Virus record (IMG/VR): IMGVR_UViG_3300030388_001015 | Location: 7,085-46,523 of that record | Reading direction: 5' to 3' (one strand) | From: a virus | DNA length: 39,439 nucleotides | Shown here: piece after piece, positions 14,642-22,485 of the stretch | How positions within the stretch are numbered: the stretch's first letter is position 1 | Layout of the letters: each line of letters starts with the position of its first letter | Position numbers and translations under genes: made by a program | Notes under the pieces: generated by a model | Seen by the model: the letters and a program-made list of their open reading frames with translations, nothing else | Database searches by the model: none | What the model was told of the DNA's origin: nothing

Positions 14642-17401
14642 ATGGCGCTCATTTTAAATGATAGAGTAAAACAAGAGACTACTACAACAGGAACGGGCAC
14701 AATTACGCTTGGTACTCAACCTGCTGGGTATCAGTCTTTTGCTGCGGGAATTACTAATGGGAGCACGGTTTATTATGCTATCGCTAATACGGAAGCATCA
14801 ACAACTGAATGGGAAGTAGGTTTAGGTACATTCTCTTCTTCTGGTGCTGGTACTGTTACTAGAGATACTGTCTATACTTCGTCTAACTCAAATAATAAAA
14901 CAAACTTTGGTGCTGGCACAAAAGAAATTTTTGTTACTTATCCCGCCTCTAGATCGCTTTTTAAGGCTGCTGATAATTCTATTTCTCTTGCTGGCCCAAC
15001 TACTTTTGGTAGCACCGTTTTACTTAATCAAGATCCTACACTTAACTTACAGGCAACCACTAAACAATATGTAGATAACTCTATTGCTGCGGGCTTAGAT
15101 ATTCACACTGCGGTGAGACTAGAAACAACTGGAGCTTTAAGTGCTGGATATTCAAATGGTTCTTCAGGTGTTGGCGCTACTTTAACTAATAGTGGAACCC
15201 AAGCCGCATTAGTTATAGATAGTGTTGCAGCAGTTGCTAATAATAGAGTCTTAGTTCAACAACAATCTAATGCTGCTCATAACGGTATTTATGTTGTTAC
15301 TAATATAGGTTCAGGGTCAGTAAATTGGATATTAACTCGGTCTACTGACGCAAATACTTTTGGGTTAAATACCCCAACTAAATTAGGACAGGGATCCTAT
15401 GTATTTGTAACCTCTGGTAATACTAGAGCAGGTCAATCTTTTGTTTGTAATACTGTAGGGACAATTACTTTTGGTACAACAAACATAACTTTTGCTCAAT
15501 TCTTTGCAACACCTGTTTATACAGGAACAGCACCAATAAATGTAACAGGACAAGTTATAGCCTTAACTGGAGTTGTTGGTCCAACAAAAGGTGGTACAGG
15601 ATTAAGTTCATTAGCGACAGGTAATTTATTATATGGTACAGGATCTAATACTTGGGGTGCGCTAGGGCTAGGAGCGGCATATAAAGTACTTGTCGTTAAT
15701 TCAGGTGGTTCACAACTTGAATGGGGTACTGTTGCATTAAATCAATCTGCCGCAGTATCAGGAGCTTTGGGTGTTGCTAATGCAGGTACGGGACTAACTT
15801 CTTATACACTTGGAGATTTAATTTATGCTTCAGGTAGTGCAACACTAGCTAAACTTGCAGGGAATACAACCACTACTAAAAAATACTTACAAGAACAAGG
15901 TAACGGAAGTGCTGCCGCTGCCCCTAGTTGGCAACAAGTAGCCGCTGCGGATATATCAGGGTTGGCTACGAGTGCAACAACAGACACTACCAATGCAGCT
16001 AATATCTCTAGTGGTACTTTACCTGCGGCACGACTTTCAGGTTCATACACCGGGATTACAGGCGTTGGTACTTTAACAGCGGGAACTTGGTCAGCAAGTA
16101 CTATTGCTTTAAATAAAGGTGGTACAGGAGCTACAACTGCAAGTGATGCAAGAGATAATTTAGGTGTAGAGATAGGTGTTAATGTACAAGCCTATGATGC
16201 TGATTTAACAGCAATAGGTGGTTTAGCAAAAACAGATGGTAACTTTATTGTTGGTAATGGTTCTACTTGGGTAGCAGAAAATGGTGCTACAGTTAGAACA
16301 TCTTTAGGACTAGGAACAGCAGCTACTACAGCAGCTAGTGCTTACGCCACAGCAGCACAAGGAACTAAGGCAGACAATGCATTAGCTAAAGCTAGTAACC
16401 TATCTGACTTAGCAAACGTAAGTACAGCAAGAGATAATCTTGGAGTACAGATTAATGATGATGTAATAGGTTATGTAACACCTAGCACTTCTGGTAATGT
16501 TTTAACTTCTAATGGTTCTGCTTGGACAAGTGCAGCCATTTCTAGTATACCATCAACTTTAGGGGTAACAGGTCTATTAACAGCAAACGCAGGTGTTGTT
16601 GTAGACGAACTTACTATTGATGCTGACACCATTACAGCTACAGATGACTTCATAATAGATGCAGCAGGTGACATAACACTTGATGCAGGAGGCGGAGATG
16701 TAAATTTTGCTGATGATGGAACAGGTTTTGCATTTATTGCTAGAAGTGGTAATAATGCCATATTTGGTAATCCTGTTTCAGATGGTAACATATTAATTCA
16801 AGGAAGTGACGGAGGAACTGGTCAAGTTTACATTGAAATAAATCCAGGCGTAAACGAAGGTGTTTATGCTTTTCATGCCAATGGTGCGGGTAGTAGTGGA
16901 AATCAACTTGGAATCACTCTATTTAATGCTACCAATGGAGGTACGTTCTCTATTAATACAAACACAACTAGTGGTTTTGAGACCCATACTTTTAGAGTAA
17001 ATGGCACTCAAAAAGGAGCTATTGTTGTTAGTTCTAGTGGAACTGCTTTTCAAACAGGCTCTGATTACAGATTAAAACAAAATGTAAATTATAGTTGGGA
17101 TGCAACAACTGAGTGTAAAAAATTAAAACCTTGTAGATTTAAGTGGATTAGTGATGTTGAAATAGAAGATGGTGGTGGTGCTGTAGCACCAATTACTTCA
17201 GGATTTATTGCACATGAATTACAAACAGTAGTCCCTGAAGCAGTTTCTGGTGTAAAAGATGCAACTGAAACATATATAAATGATGATGGTGATAGTGCCA
17301 CACGAATAAAACCACAAGGAATAGACCAAAGTAAAATTATCAGCATCTTAACCAAAACTATACAAGAGTTAGAAGCTCGCATAACAGCATTAGAGGGTTA
17401 A
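14642..17401 (+). CDS. Tail fibre with C-terminal S74 self-cleaving chaperone domain
   Basis: A 919-residue host-recognition fibre. The N-terminal ~110 residues form the usual attachment domain (LNDRVKQETTTTGTGTITLG ... TKEIFVTYPASRSLF). The shaft has repeated Gly-Gly-Thr-Gly motifs (KGGTGLSSLATGNLLYGTGS, NAGTGLTSYTLGDLIYASGS, NKGGTGATTASDARDNLGVE). The last ~110 residues are an S74 intramolecular chaperone: SDYRLKQNV with Ser807 and Lys812 as the expected catalytic pair, SGFIAHELQTVVPEAVSGV, and a final coiled coil (IISILTKTIQELEARITALE). S74 domains help the fibre trimerise and then cut themselves off. Two Ser-Ala-Arg-Asp-Asn-Leu-Gly-Val type segments suggest internal duplication. Confidence 0.9.
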   Translation: MALILNDRVKQETTTTGTGTITLGTQPAGYQSFAAGITNGSTVYYAIANTEASTTEWEVGLGTFSSSGAGTVTRDTVYTSSNSNNKTNFGAGTKEIFVTYPASRSLFKAADNSISLAGPTTFGSTVLLNQDPTLNLQATTKQYVDNSIAAGLDIHTAVRLETTGALSAGYSNGSSGVGATLTNSGTQAALVIDSVAAVANNRVLVQQQSNAAHNGIYVVTNIGSGSVNWILTRSTDANTFGLNTPTKLGQGSYVFVTSGNTRAGQSFVCNTVGTITFGTTNITFAQFFATPVYTGTAPINVTGQVIALTGVVGPTKGGTGLSSLATGNLLYGTGSNTWGALGLGAAYKVLVVNSGGSQLEWGTVALNQSAAVSGALGVANAGTGLTSYTLGDLIYASGSATLAKLAGNTTTTKKYLQEQGNGSAAAAPSWQQVAAADISGLATSATTDTTNAANISSGTLPAARLSGSYTGITGVGTLTAGTWSASTIALNKGGTGATTASDARDNLGVEIGVNVQAYDADLTAIGGLAKTDGNFIVGNGSTWVAENGATVRTSLGLGTAATTAASAYATAAQGTKADNALAKASNLSDLANVSTARDNLGVQINDDVIGYVTPSTSGNVLTSNGSAWTSAAISSIPSTLGVTGLLTANAGVVVDELTIDADTITATDDFIIDAAGDITLDAGGGDVNFADDGTGFAFIARSGNNAIFGNPVSDGNILIQGSDGGTGQVYIEINPGVNEGVYAFHANGAGSSGNQLGITLFNATNGGTFSINTNTTSGFETHTFRVNGTQKGAIVVSSSGTAFQTGSDYRLKQNVNYSWDATTECKKLKPCRFKWISDVEIEDGGGAVAPITSGFIAHELQTVVPEAVSGVKDATETYINDDGDSATRIKPQGIDQSKIISILTKTIQELEARITALEG

Positions 17402-17450
17402 TTATTTATGTCTAACATAACAACACTAGACCAGCTTAAAGGACTAATAT

Positions 17451-17636
17451 ATGAAAGGAGTTAAGCACTACAAAAGAAACGGTAGCTTACACAAGGGCAG
17501 CACACATAAAATGTCCGATGGGACGTTACACACTAATAAAGCACACACTCGTACGAGCGTACAATTATTTCATTTAAAAGAACTTAGTAAAACCGCTCAA
17601 GCTAAAATAAAATCTAAAACCAAAAAAAATAGTTAA
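17451..17636 (+). CDS. Small His/Lys-rich protein, fibre module
   Basis: A 61-residue basic protein with eight His residues. The sequence alternates KHYKRNGSLHKGSTHKMSDG then LHTNKAHTRTSVQLFHLKEL, ending in a Lys-rich tail. I associate the motif Lys-His-Tyr-Lys ... Thr-His-Lys-Met-x-x-Gly-x-Leu-His-Thr with small proteins coded next to fibres in marine phages. His clustering could bind metal, but no standard finger is seen. The ATG at 17451 follows AAAGGA; it lies 49 bases after the fibre stop. Function unknown. Confidence 0.7.
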   Translation: MKGVKHYKRNGSLHKGSTHKMSDGTLHTNKAHTRTSVQLFHLKELSKTAQAKIKSKTKKNS

Positions 17637-17646
17637 GGACGCTTAG

Positions 17647-18015
17647 ATGTTAGGTTTTAATGCCTTTAGTCAAAATGCTATAGCTGACATTCAATCTGGT
17701 GTTAATGTTACTGTTAGTGTAACTGGAGTTCAGGGCACTACGGCTCTAGGAACTGTGGCTATAATTCTAGCTCCAAATGTTAGTGTAACTGGAGTTCAGG
17801 GCACTACGGCTCTAGGTACTGTAACTGTAACTGCAGACGCTAATGTTAGTGTAACGGGAGTGAGTGCTACGGGTGAATTGGGCGTTGTATTAGTATGGAG
17901 TGTAATTCCTACTCCTCAAGTACCAGCTTGGCAAGTAATAGTAGAAGGACAAACACCAGCTTGGAATACTATTACCACCTCACAAACTCCTGATTGGGAA
18001 AAAATAGCTTCATAG
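17647..18015 (+). CDS. Repeat protein with 22-residue beta repeats and Trp-rich C-terminus
   Basis: A 122-residue protein built almost entirely of repeats. Residues ~23-85 hold three copies of a 22-residue unit starting VSVTGVQGTTALGTV (third copy diverged: VSVTGVSATGELGVV). The C-terminal ~30 residues carry three copies of a Pro-Ala/Asp-Trp motif (PAWQVI, PAWNTI, PDWEKI) spaced by about 11-12 residues. I associate the Gln-Thr-Pro-x-Trp ending with small marine-phage virion proteins. It lies between two fibre genes and is probably a fibre- or capsid-linked beta-solenoid-like unit. There is no signal peptide. Confidence 0.7.
   Translation: MLGFNAFSQNAIADIQSGVNVTVSVTGVQGTTALGTVAIILAPNVSVTGVQGTTALGTVTVTADANVSVTGVSATGELGVVLVWSVIPTPQVPAWQVIVEGQTPAWNTITTSQTPDWEKIAS
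17713..17888 (+). repeat. 66-bp tandem repeats
   Basis: Units start at 17713, 17779 and 17845. The first 44 bases of copies one and two differ at one position only (GGAACTGT against GGTACTGT); the third is clearly diverged. The near identity of two copies points to a recent duplication or to ongoing homogenisation. Confidence 0.92.
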
Positions 18016-18048
18016 GTATAATAGGAAAATAAAACAAGAGATAAAATA

Positions 18049-19362
18049 ATGACTACTTATTCAAATTTAGGAATAGCACTCATAGGAACCGGCGAAGAGT
18101 CAGGTACGTGGGGAACCGTAACTAATAATAACTTAGCTTTTGCGCTTCAAGAACCTATTGCTAACACTACAAATGTAGCTGTTTCTGGTGGCGGTGCTAC
18201 TAATACAATGGCATGGAACACTTCTTCTAATGCTTCTCAACCCCCCAGGTTCTTACGGCTAAATCTTACTGGCTCTGGTGGTGGCACAGGAAACTTAGTT
18301 GTTCCTACGCTTAGTGGTGGTAAAAATTATATTATTAACAACGCTTCTAATAGTGCAATGACTGTAAAAACAGCAAGCGGTTCAGGCATTTTAGTGCCTG
18401 CAGGTAACTCTCGCTCTGTTTATCAAGATGGAACAAATGTAGTTTTGACGAGCAATTACTTTACAGGTACGGGCGCTTTCGGTGCTCTATCTGCTTCGGG
18501 TACTGTTTCGGGTAATGGTTTTGTTGCTAGGTTTGCAACTCCAGGTCCTATTGGAAATGGAACTCCAAGTACGGGTGCTTTTACTACGGGCGCTTTTACT
18601 ACACTAACTAATACAGGTAATACTACATTAGGAGACGCTGCAGGCGACTCAGTTGTTTTTAATGCCTCTACAGCTACTATTCCAAACAATTTAACATTTA
18701 GCGGTACGGGTTCTATTACGCTTCCTGTTGGTACAACAGCACAAAGACCTACACCGGCGGTAGGTATGCTTCGTTATAATTCAACTTTATCGACTGCTGA
18801 ACAGTATGCAGGTAGCGCTTGGATTGGAATACCTACTACGGCTTCTATAACTGCAATCGTTGATGCGGCTGTTTTAGCAGGTAAGTTAGCTTTATATCCG
18901 GTAGGTACTATTTACACACAAGCAGGTGTATCTACTAATCCGAGTAGTTTACTTGGGTTTGGTACATGGGCATCACATGGTACTGGACGAGTATTAGTAG
19001 GATTAGACGCAGGAAACGCACTAATAGATACACTAGGAGAAACAGGCGGTAGTGCTAATTCTCCTGCTGTTAATACAACTACTGGTGCTACAGCACTTAC
19101 AGCAGCACAAACTAAACAAGGTAGTTTATCAAGAGTTCGTTTAACAAATTCATCTACTGCTGCTGACAGAAATATACCAGCAACTGGAGAATCAAGTGGC
19201 GTAATGGTAGATGCTAACAGTATTTCAGGAGCTTTCGGGTTGCAATTTACTAATAATTCAACTACATCTGATACTCACACTCACTCAGTAACTAATGGTA
19301 CTACTACTAATGCTAACTACCAACCATTTATTGTGGTTTATATGTGGAAACGGACCGCTTAA
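18049..19362 (+). CDS. Second tail fibre / tail-tip protein with collar-like C-terminus
   Basis: A 437-residue fibre-type protein. The N-terminus (TTYSNLGIALIGTGEESGTW-GTVTNNNLAFALQEPI) is a domain I often see at the start of fibre proteins in marine phages. A beta-rich middle (TGSGGGTGNLVVPTLSGGKN, Ala/Thr/Gly-rich shaft) leads to a C-terminal domain PVGTIYTQAGVSTNPSSLLG-FGTW ... GRVLVGLDAG, ending YQPFIVVYMWKRTA. That layout resembles collar-type tips (T4 gp12/gp10-like) in which the final Trp-Lys-Arg segment closes a trimer. No chaperone domain is attached. The next gene starts immediately after its stop. Confidence 0.82.
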   Translation: MTTYSNLGIALIGTGEESGTWGTVTNNNLAFALQEPIANTTNVAVSGGGATNTMAWNTSSNASQPPRFLRLNLTGSGGGTGNLVVPTLSGGKNYIINNASNSAMTVKTASGSGILVPAGNSRSVYQDGTNVVLTSNYFTGTGAFGALSASGTVSGNGFVARFATPGPIGNGTPSTGAFTTGAFTTLTNTGNTTLGDAAGDSVVFNASTATIPNNLTFSGTGSITLPVGTTAQRPTPAVGMLRYNSTLSTAEQYAGSAWIGIPTTASITAIVDAAVLAGKLALYPVGTIYTQAGVSTNPSSLLGFGTWASHGTGRVLVGLDAGNALIDTLGETGGSANSPAVNTTTGATALTAAQTKQGSLSRVRLTNSSTAADRNIPATGESSGVMVDANSISGAFGLQFTNNSTTSDTHTHSVTNGTTTNANYQPFIVVYMWKRTA

Positions 19363-19950
19363 ATGAAACCAGCTAAACCCAATAGTGTTGCTTGGGGGAT
19401 AATTATATTTTATATAGTATTACTTTTTATATTTTATGTAGCTGGTTCTGCTATGACTCATGCAGCTACAGAAGTAAACACTACTACTAACTCTGACTCA
19501 GAGATTAAATCTAGGGGTAGAACAGTAGTTATATCGCCCCCTCCCTCTGCTATTAGCCCATCTATGGGTGGTTCTTCATCAGATATATGTACGTCAGGAG
19601 TATCAGGAGCAGTACAAACACAAATCTTAGGTATATCATCTGGTGAAACTGTACGAGATGAGAATTGTGAACGATTAAAGATTTCTAAGACCCTGTACGA
19701 TATGGGAATGAAGGTAGCAGCAGTATCCGTACTATGTCAAGACAGAAGAGTGTATGACGCAATGGGTATGGCTGGGACTCCTTGCCCATACTTAGGTGCT
19801 ATTGGTGACTTAGCTGCTAAAGGTTGGAAAGCTAACCCACAACTTATACCAGAACCTACTGTATTGGAAACCAAAGAAGATGTTAAGAAGAACAGAAACA
19901 AAATTACTTTTGGTACTATGGGTCTTAGCATGTTGTTATTCCTTCTCTAG
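19363..19950 (+). CDS. N-terminally anchored exported protein of unknown function
   Basis: A 195-residue protein with one hydrophobic segment at residues ~10-29 (WGIIIFYIVLLFIFYVAGSA) followed by a Ser/Thr/Pro-rich linker, so the bulk should lie in the periplasm. The core CTSGVSGAVQTQILGISSGE then VRDENCERLKISKTLYDMGM and VLCQDRRVYDAMGMAGTPCP has four Cys that could pair in the oxidising periplasm. The last ~14 residues are hydrophobic (TFGTMGLSMLLFLL). I associate this core with an exported marine-phage protein of unknown role. It starts directly after the fibre stop and overlaps the next gene by 71 bases. Lysis, envelope change or virion assembly are all possible. Confidence 0.72.
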   Translation: MKPAKPNSVAWGIIIFYIVLLFIFYVAGSAMTHAATEVNTTTNSDSEIKSRGRTVVISPPPSAISPSMGGSSSDICTSGVSGAVQTQILGISSGETVRDENCERLKISKTLYDMGMKVAAVSVLCQDRRVYDAMGMAGTPCPYLGAIGDLAAKGWKANPQLIPEPTVLETKEDVKKNRNKITFGTMGLSMLLFLL

Positions 19951-21634
19951 TTTTAGTGAAGAAGTAAAGCTAACTAGTCCCGGCCATACCACAGTACATG
20001 ATGACCACTACGCAGAAGTGCCATTGCAATTTGTGTTCCCGTTCTATGATGAAAACTTTAGTACTTCTTATATGTTTACCAATGGGGTAGTAGGGTTTAG
20101 GAATCCAACACAAGCAAGTGTACACAGCCATTGGTGTTGTAATGGAAGGGATTTAGAGAATCAACAAAACATTAGCCAATATGGGTATGCAATAGCCCCA
20201 TTGTGGACAGATTTAATAGATTTAGGTGCAGAAGGAAGTGGTTTATTTACTGAAGGTGATGCTTTACAACAGACCTATATGTGGAGAAACTTAGCAGAAT
20301 ACAGAGATGCTACTAGGTTAAACTCTTTTAAACTACAGATTAAACAAGATGGTTCGTACACAGTAGATTATGCTGCTGTAAATATACAAAACCACGCAAT
20401 AGCTATAGGAGAACAAGGAAACTTATCACAAGGCTATCAGGGTACTCAGAACTATTATTATCCTTCGGGATACACAGGAGTACCACAGGGGTACGGCAAT
20501 GAACAGAATAGTATTAATGTTCTTAGCACTCTCTGCTCCGCAAACGCTTTATACGACCCTCAGTGTTCGGGATATGCTGAAGCGTATGCACAACAGCTAT
20601 ACACACAGGAGTGTAGCTCAGATACATTATACGATAGTGGATGCAATGGGTATGAAGAAGCCTACTTCCTCGATCAATGTACAACAGATGCAACCTACGA
20701 TAGAACTTGTCAAGGGTACACAGAAGCCTACCTAGAACAGCAGTGTATGTACAACCCACAGTATGACACTACTTGTAATGGATATGTTAATATGGAGGAA
20801 CAAGAGCCTTCATTAGTTACAGCTATGGTAGATGATGGGAGTATAGTTGAGGGTGATAACCCTATCAATGAAGTCCTAGAACAACCAGATATTATAACTG
20901 ACTTTGCTAACACAAGCGGTTATGAGATAGAGGGTATGCCAAGTGCCTCTGCTCAACTTTTTGAAATGCCGTTGCCGGTAATAGATATACCACTTATAGT
21001 TGAACCAGAGGTGGTAGAAGTTGTTACTGAAATGCAACAGATGGAACAAGAACTAGAAAGGGAGATAGCCACAATTGAACCAGAACCTGAACAACTGGAG
21101 CAAACTGAAACACCTGAACCAGAGATGGCGGAAGAACCTATTGAAGAGATTGTTGAGGCAGAATCTGAACCAGAGCCGGAGGAAGAACAGAGAGAGGAGC
21201 TGGTTGTAGAAGAAGTAGCAACTGAAGAAGAACCCGAAATACAAGAGGAAGTTAAAGTTGAAACAAAGGTTGCTACAAAAGAAAAAGCTGTTAAAACAAA
21301 GGCAACAACTAAGTTACTACCTAATAAAAAAGAACTTACAAAAAGTCAAAAGCTTAAAATCTTAGTAGCACAAAAAGCTAATGCTTTAACTAAAAAAATT
21401 GAAAGTGCAGTAACGTTAGAACAACAGATGGTAATACAACAGCAGCTACTATCTCTTATTTCGTTTGTTCCTAACTTTAACTACGCTGAAAGTAAGATGC
21501 AAGATAGAGCTAGTTTTTACCCACCTAGCGCACTTGCTGATAGTTCATTTTCTAGATGGTTTAGAACAGACCCTAACTTTGAACGATTAGAAGATTTACA
21601 ATACCCACAAAGGAACAGGCAATGGCAGAGATAG
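19880..21634 (+). CDS. Secreted Cys-repeat protein with NIDO-like N-terminal domain
   Basis: A 584-residue protein starting inside the previous gene. ATG 19880 yields a signal peptide (MLRRTETKLLLVLWVLACCY, then SFSSFSEE); a Cys18 that could be lipid-modified is present but the lipobox is imperfect. Residues ~30-185 form a beta-rich domain with HSHWCCNGRDL and YGYAIAPLWTDLIDL, reminiscent of NIDO domains of extracellular proteins. Four Cys-x9-Cys repeats follow (219-302). Residues ~300-450 are extremely Glu/Pro-rich, then come a Lys-rich section and a helical C-terminus. The stop overlaps the next gene by 13 bases. It is probably exported; adhesion, envelope protection or a virion role are all open. 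Confidence 0.75.
   Translation: MLRRTETKLLLVLWVLACCYSFSSFSEEVKLTSPGHTTVHDDHYAEVPLQFVFPFYDENFSTSYMFTNGVVGFRNPTQASVHSHWCCNGRDLENQQNISQYGYAIAPLWTDLIDLGAEGSGLFTEGDALQQTYMWRNLAEYRDATRLNSFKLQIKQDGSYTVDYAAVNIQNHAIAIGEQGNLSQGYQGTQNYYYPSGYTGVPQGYGNEQNSINVLSTLCSANALYDPQCSGYAEAYAQQLYTQECSSDTLYDSGCNGYEEAYFLDQCTTDATYDRTCQGYTEAYLEQQCMYNPQYDTTCNGYVNMEEQEPSLVTAMVDDGSIVEGDNPINEVLEQPDIITDFANTSGYEIEGMPSASAQLFEMPLPVIDIPLIVEPEVVEVVTEMQQMEQELEREIATIEPEPEQLEQTETPEPEMAEEPIEEIVEAESEPEPEEEQREELVVEEVATEEEPEIQEEVKVETKVATKEKAVKTKATTKLLPNKKELTKSQKLKILVAQKANALTKKIESAVTLEQQMVIQQQLLSLISFVPNFNYAESKMQDRASFYPPSALADSSFSRWFRTDPNFERLEDLQYPQRNRQWQR
20534..20785 (+). repeat. Four Cys-x9-Cys / Gly-Tyr repeats in the secreted protein
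   Basis: Cys pairs at residues 219/229, 245/255, 267/277 and 289/299 keep nine residues between partners. Each unit ends with Tyr-Asp-x-x-Cys-x-Gly-Tyr, and three continue with Glu-Ala-Tyr. Units are 22-26 residues apart; the first has four extra residues. The pattern predicts one disulphide per unit in a small helical or solenoid-like repeat. Confidence 0.88.
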
Positions 21635-21957
21635 AATATGCAGGAGTTAAAGTAGGGGGCAGCAAACTATTACTTATAGTACCACTTATAGGTACGTTGT
21701 TAGGAGGTCTGTGGGGTGGTTTTGAGTTTTATAAAGACTACTCAGATATGAAGGAACAAATTCAAAGCTATGTTGCTCCAGATCTTAGCGGTATTGAACA
21801 GAAAGTAGCAGTCTTTGCAGCAGAGAATTTAACTATTCGTCAGACTATGGATCAGCAAGTTAAGATCATAGAAAAACTATCAGAAGATATGTATAAGATA
21901 GAAGAAAGGATAAATAAAAAAGTAACCAAAGCCTTAGATAACCCTCTGGCTTACTAG
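21622..21957 (+). CDS. Small membrane protein with periplasmic or cytoplasmic coiled coil
   Basis: A 111-residue protein with one membrane segment at residues ~16-35 (LLLIVPLIGTLLGGLWGGFE) followed by an aromatic linker (FYKDYSDM) and a long heptad-type helix to the C-terminus (VKIIEKLSEDMYKIEERINK). It starts within the previous gene with AAAGGA upstream. Size and topology fit an inner-membrane spanin-like or holin-accessory protein, and the next gene codes a 3-TM holin-like protein. I associate the segment Gly-Gly-Ser-Lys-Leu-Leu-Leu-Ile-x-Pro with marine phages, where the function is unproven. Confidence 0.7.
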   Translation: MAEIEYAGVKVGGSKLLLIVPLIGTLLGGLWGGFEFYKDYSDMKEQIQSYVAPDLSGIEQKVAVFAAENLTIRQTMDQQVKIIEKLSEDMYKIEERINKKVTKALDNPLAY

Positions 21958-21966
21958 GAGATTATT

Positions 21967-22449
21967 ATGATTTCAATGTTATCAGGCATATTAGGTTTTG
22001 CTACATCAGGATTACCTAACGTATTAAAGTTTTTTCAGCAGAAAGGAGACCAAAAGCATGAAAGAGATATGGCGCAGCTGGCTACAGAACGTTCTTTGGC
22101 AATGGCTGAAAAAGGTTACGCCTCTCAAGAACGTATTGAAGAATCTAAAACAGATCAAGTTAATATGCAAACCTACGCCGAAGAACGTAAAGCGTTATAT
22201 CAACATGATTCTACCGTGGCTGATGGTGCAAGCCAGTGGGTCACTAATCTTAGGGCTTCTGTTCGGCCTATTATTACTTATGTGTTTATTTTTCTTCTTT
22301 TGTTTGTTGATATAGCTGGAATGATATGGGCCATTAACTCTGGCGTTGAGTTTCAAAAAGCAATGGATATAGTATTTTCTGATGAAGAAATGGCTATTGT
22401 AGCTAGTATTATAGGTTTCTGGTTTGGTAGTCGTCATTGGGGCAAGTAG
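21967..22449 (+). CDS. Holin-like protein (3-TM, GTA-holin type)
   Basis: A 160-residue membrane protein. After a mildly hydrophobic N-terminus (MISMLSGILGFATSGLPNVL) there is a long charged helix, then two strong membrane segments: RPIITYVFIFLLLFVDIAGM and, near the C-terminus, MAIVASIIGFWFGSRHWG. The segment Leu-Arg-Ala-Ser-Val-Arg-Pro and the ending Phe-Trp-Phe-Gly-x-Arg are typical of the 3-TM holin superfamily seen in gene transfer agents and marine phages. It would form membrane holes at lysis; no endolysin gene is seen in the window, so its partner must lie elsewhere or be unrecognised. Confidence 0.75.
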   Translation: MISMLSGILGFATSGLPNVLKFFQQKGDQKHERDMAQLATERSLAMAEKGYASQERIEESKTDQVNMQTYAEERKALYQHDSTVADGASQWVTNLRASVRPIITYVFIFLLLFVDIAGMIWAINSGVEFQKAMDIVFSDEEMAIVASIIGFWFGSRHWGK

Positions 22450-22485
22450 GTGCTAAAATACTGCAAGGTATAACGAGATAATAAA

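Noticed and set aside
17408-17464. 18-codon reading frame (MSNITTLDQLKG...) between the fibre and the His/Lys-rich gene
   Set aside because: No clear ribosome site and no recognisable product; it overlaps the next start and may at most serve coupling.
20523-20759. Plus- and minus-strand open frames across the Cys-repeat region
   Set aside because: Shadows of the repeat-containing secreted protein; no ribosome sites or family features.
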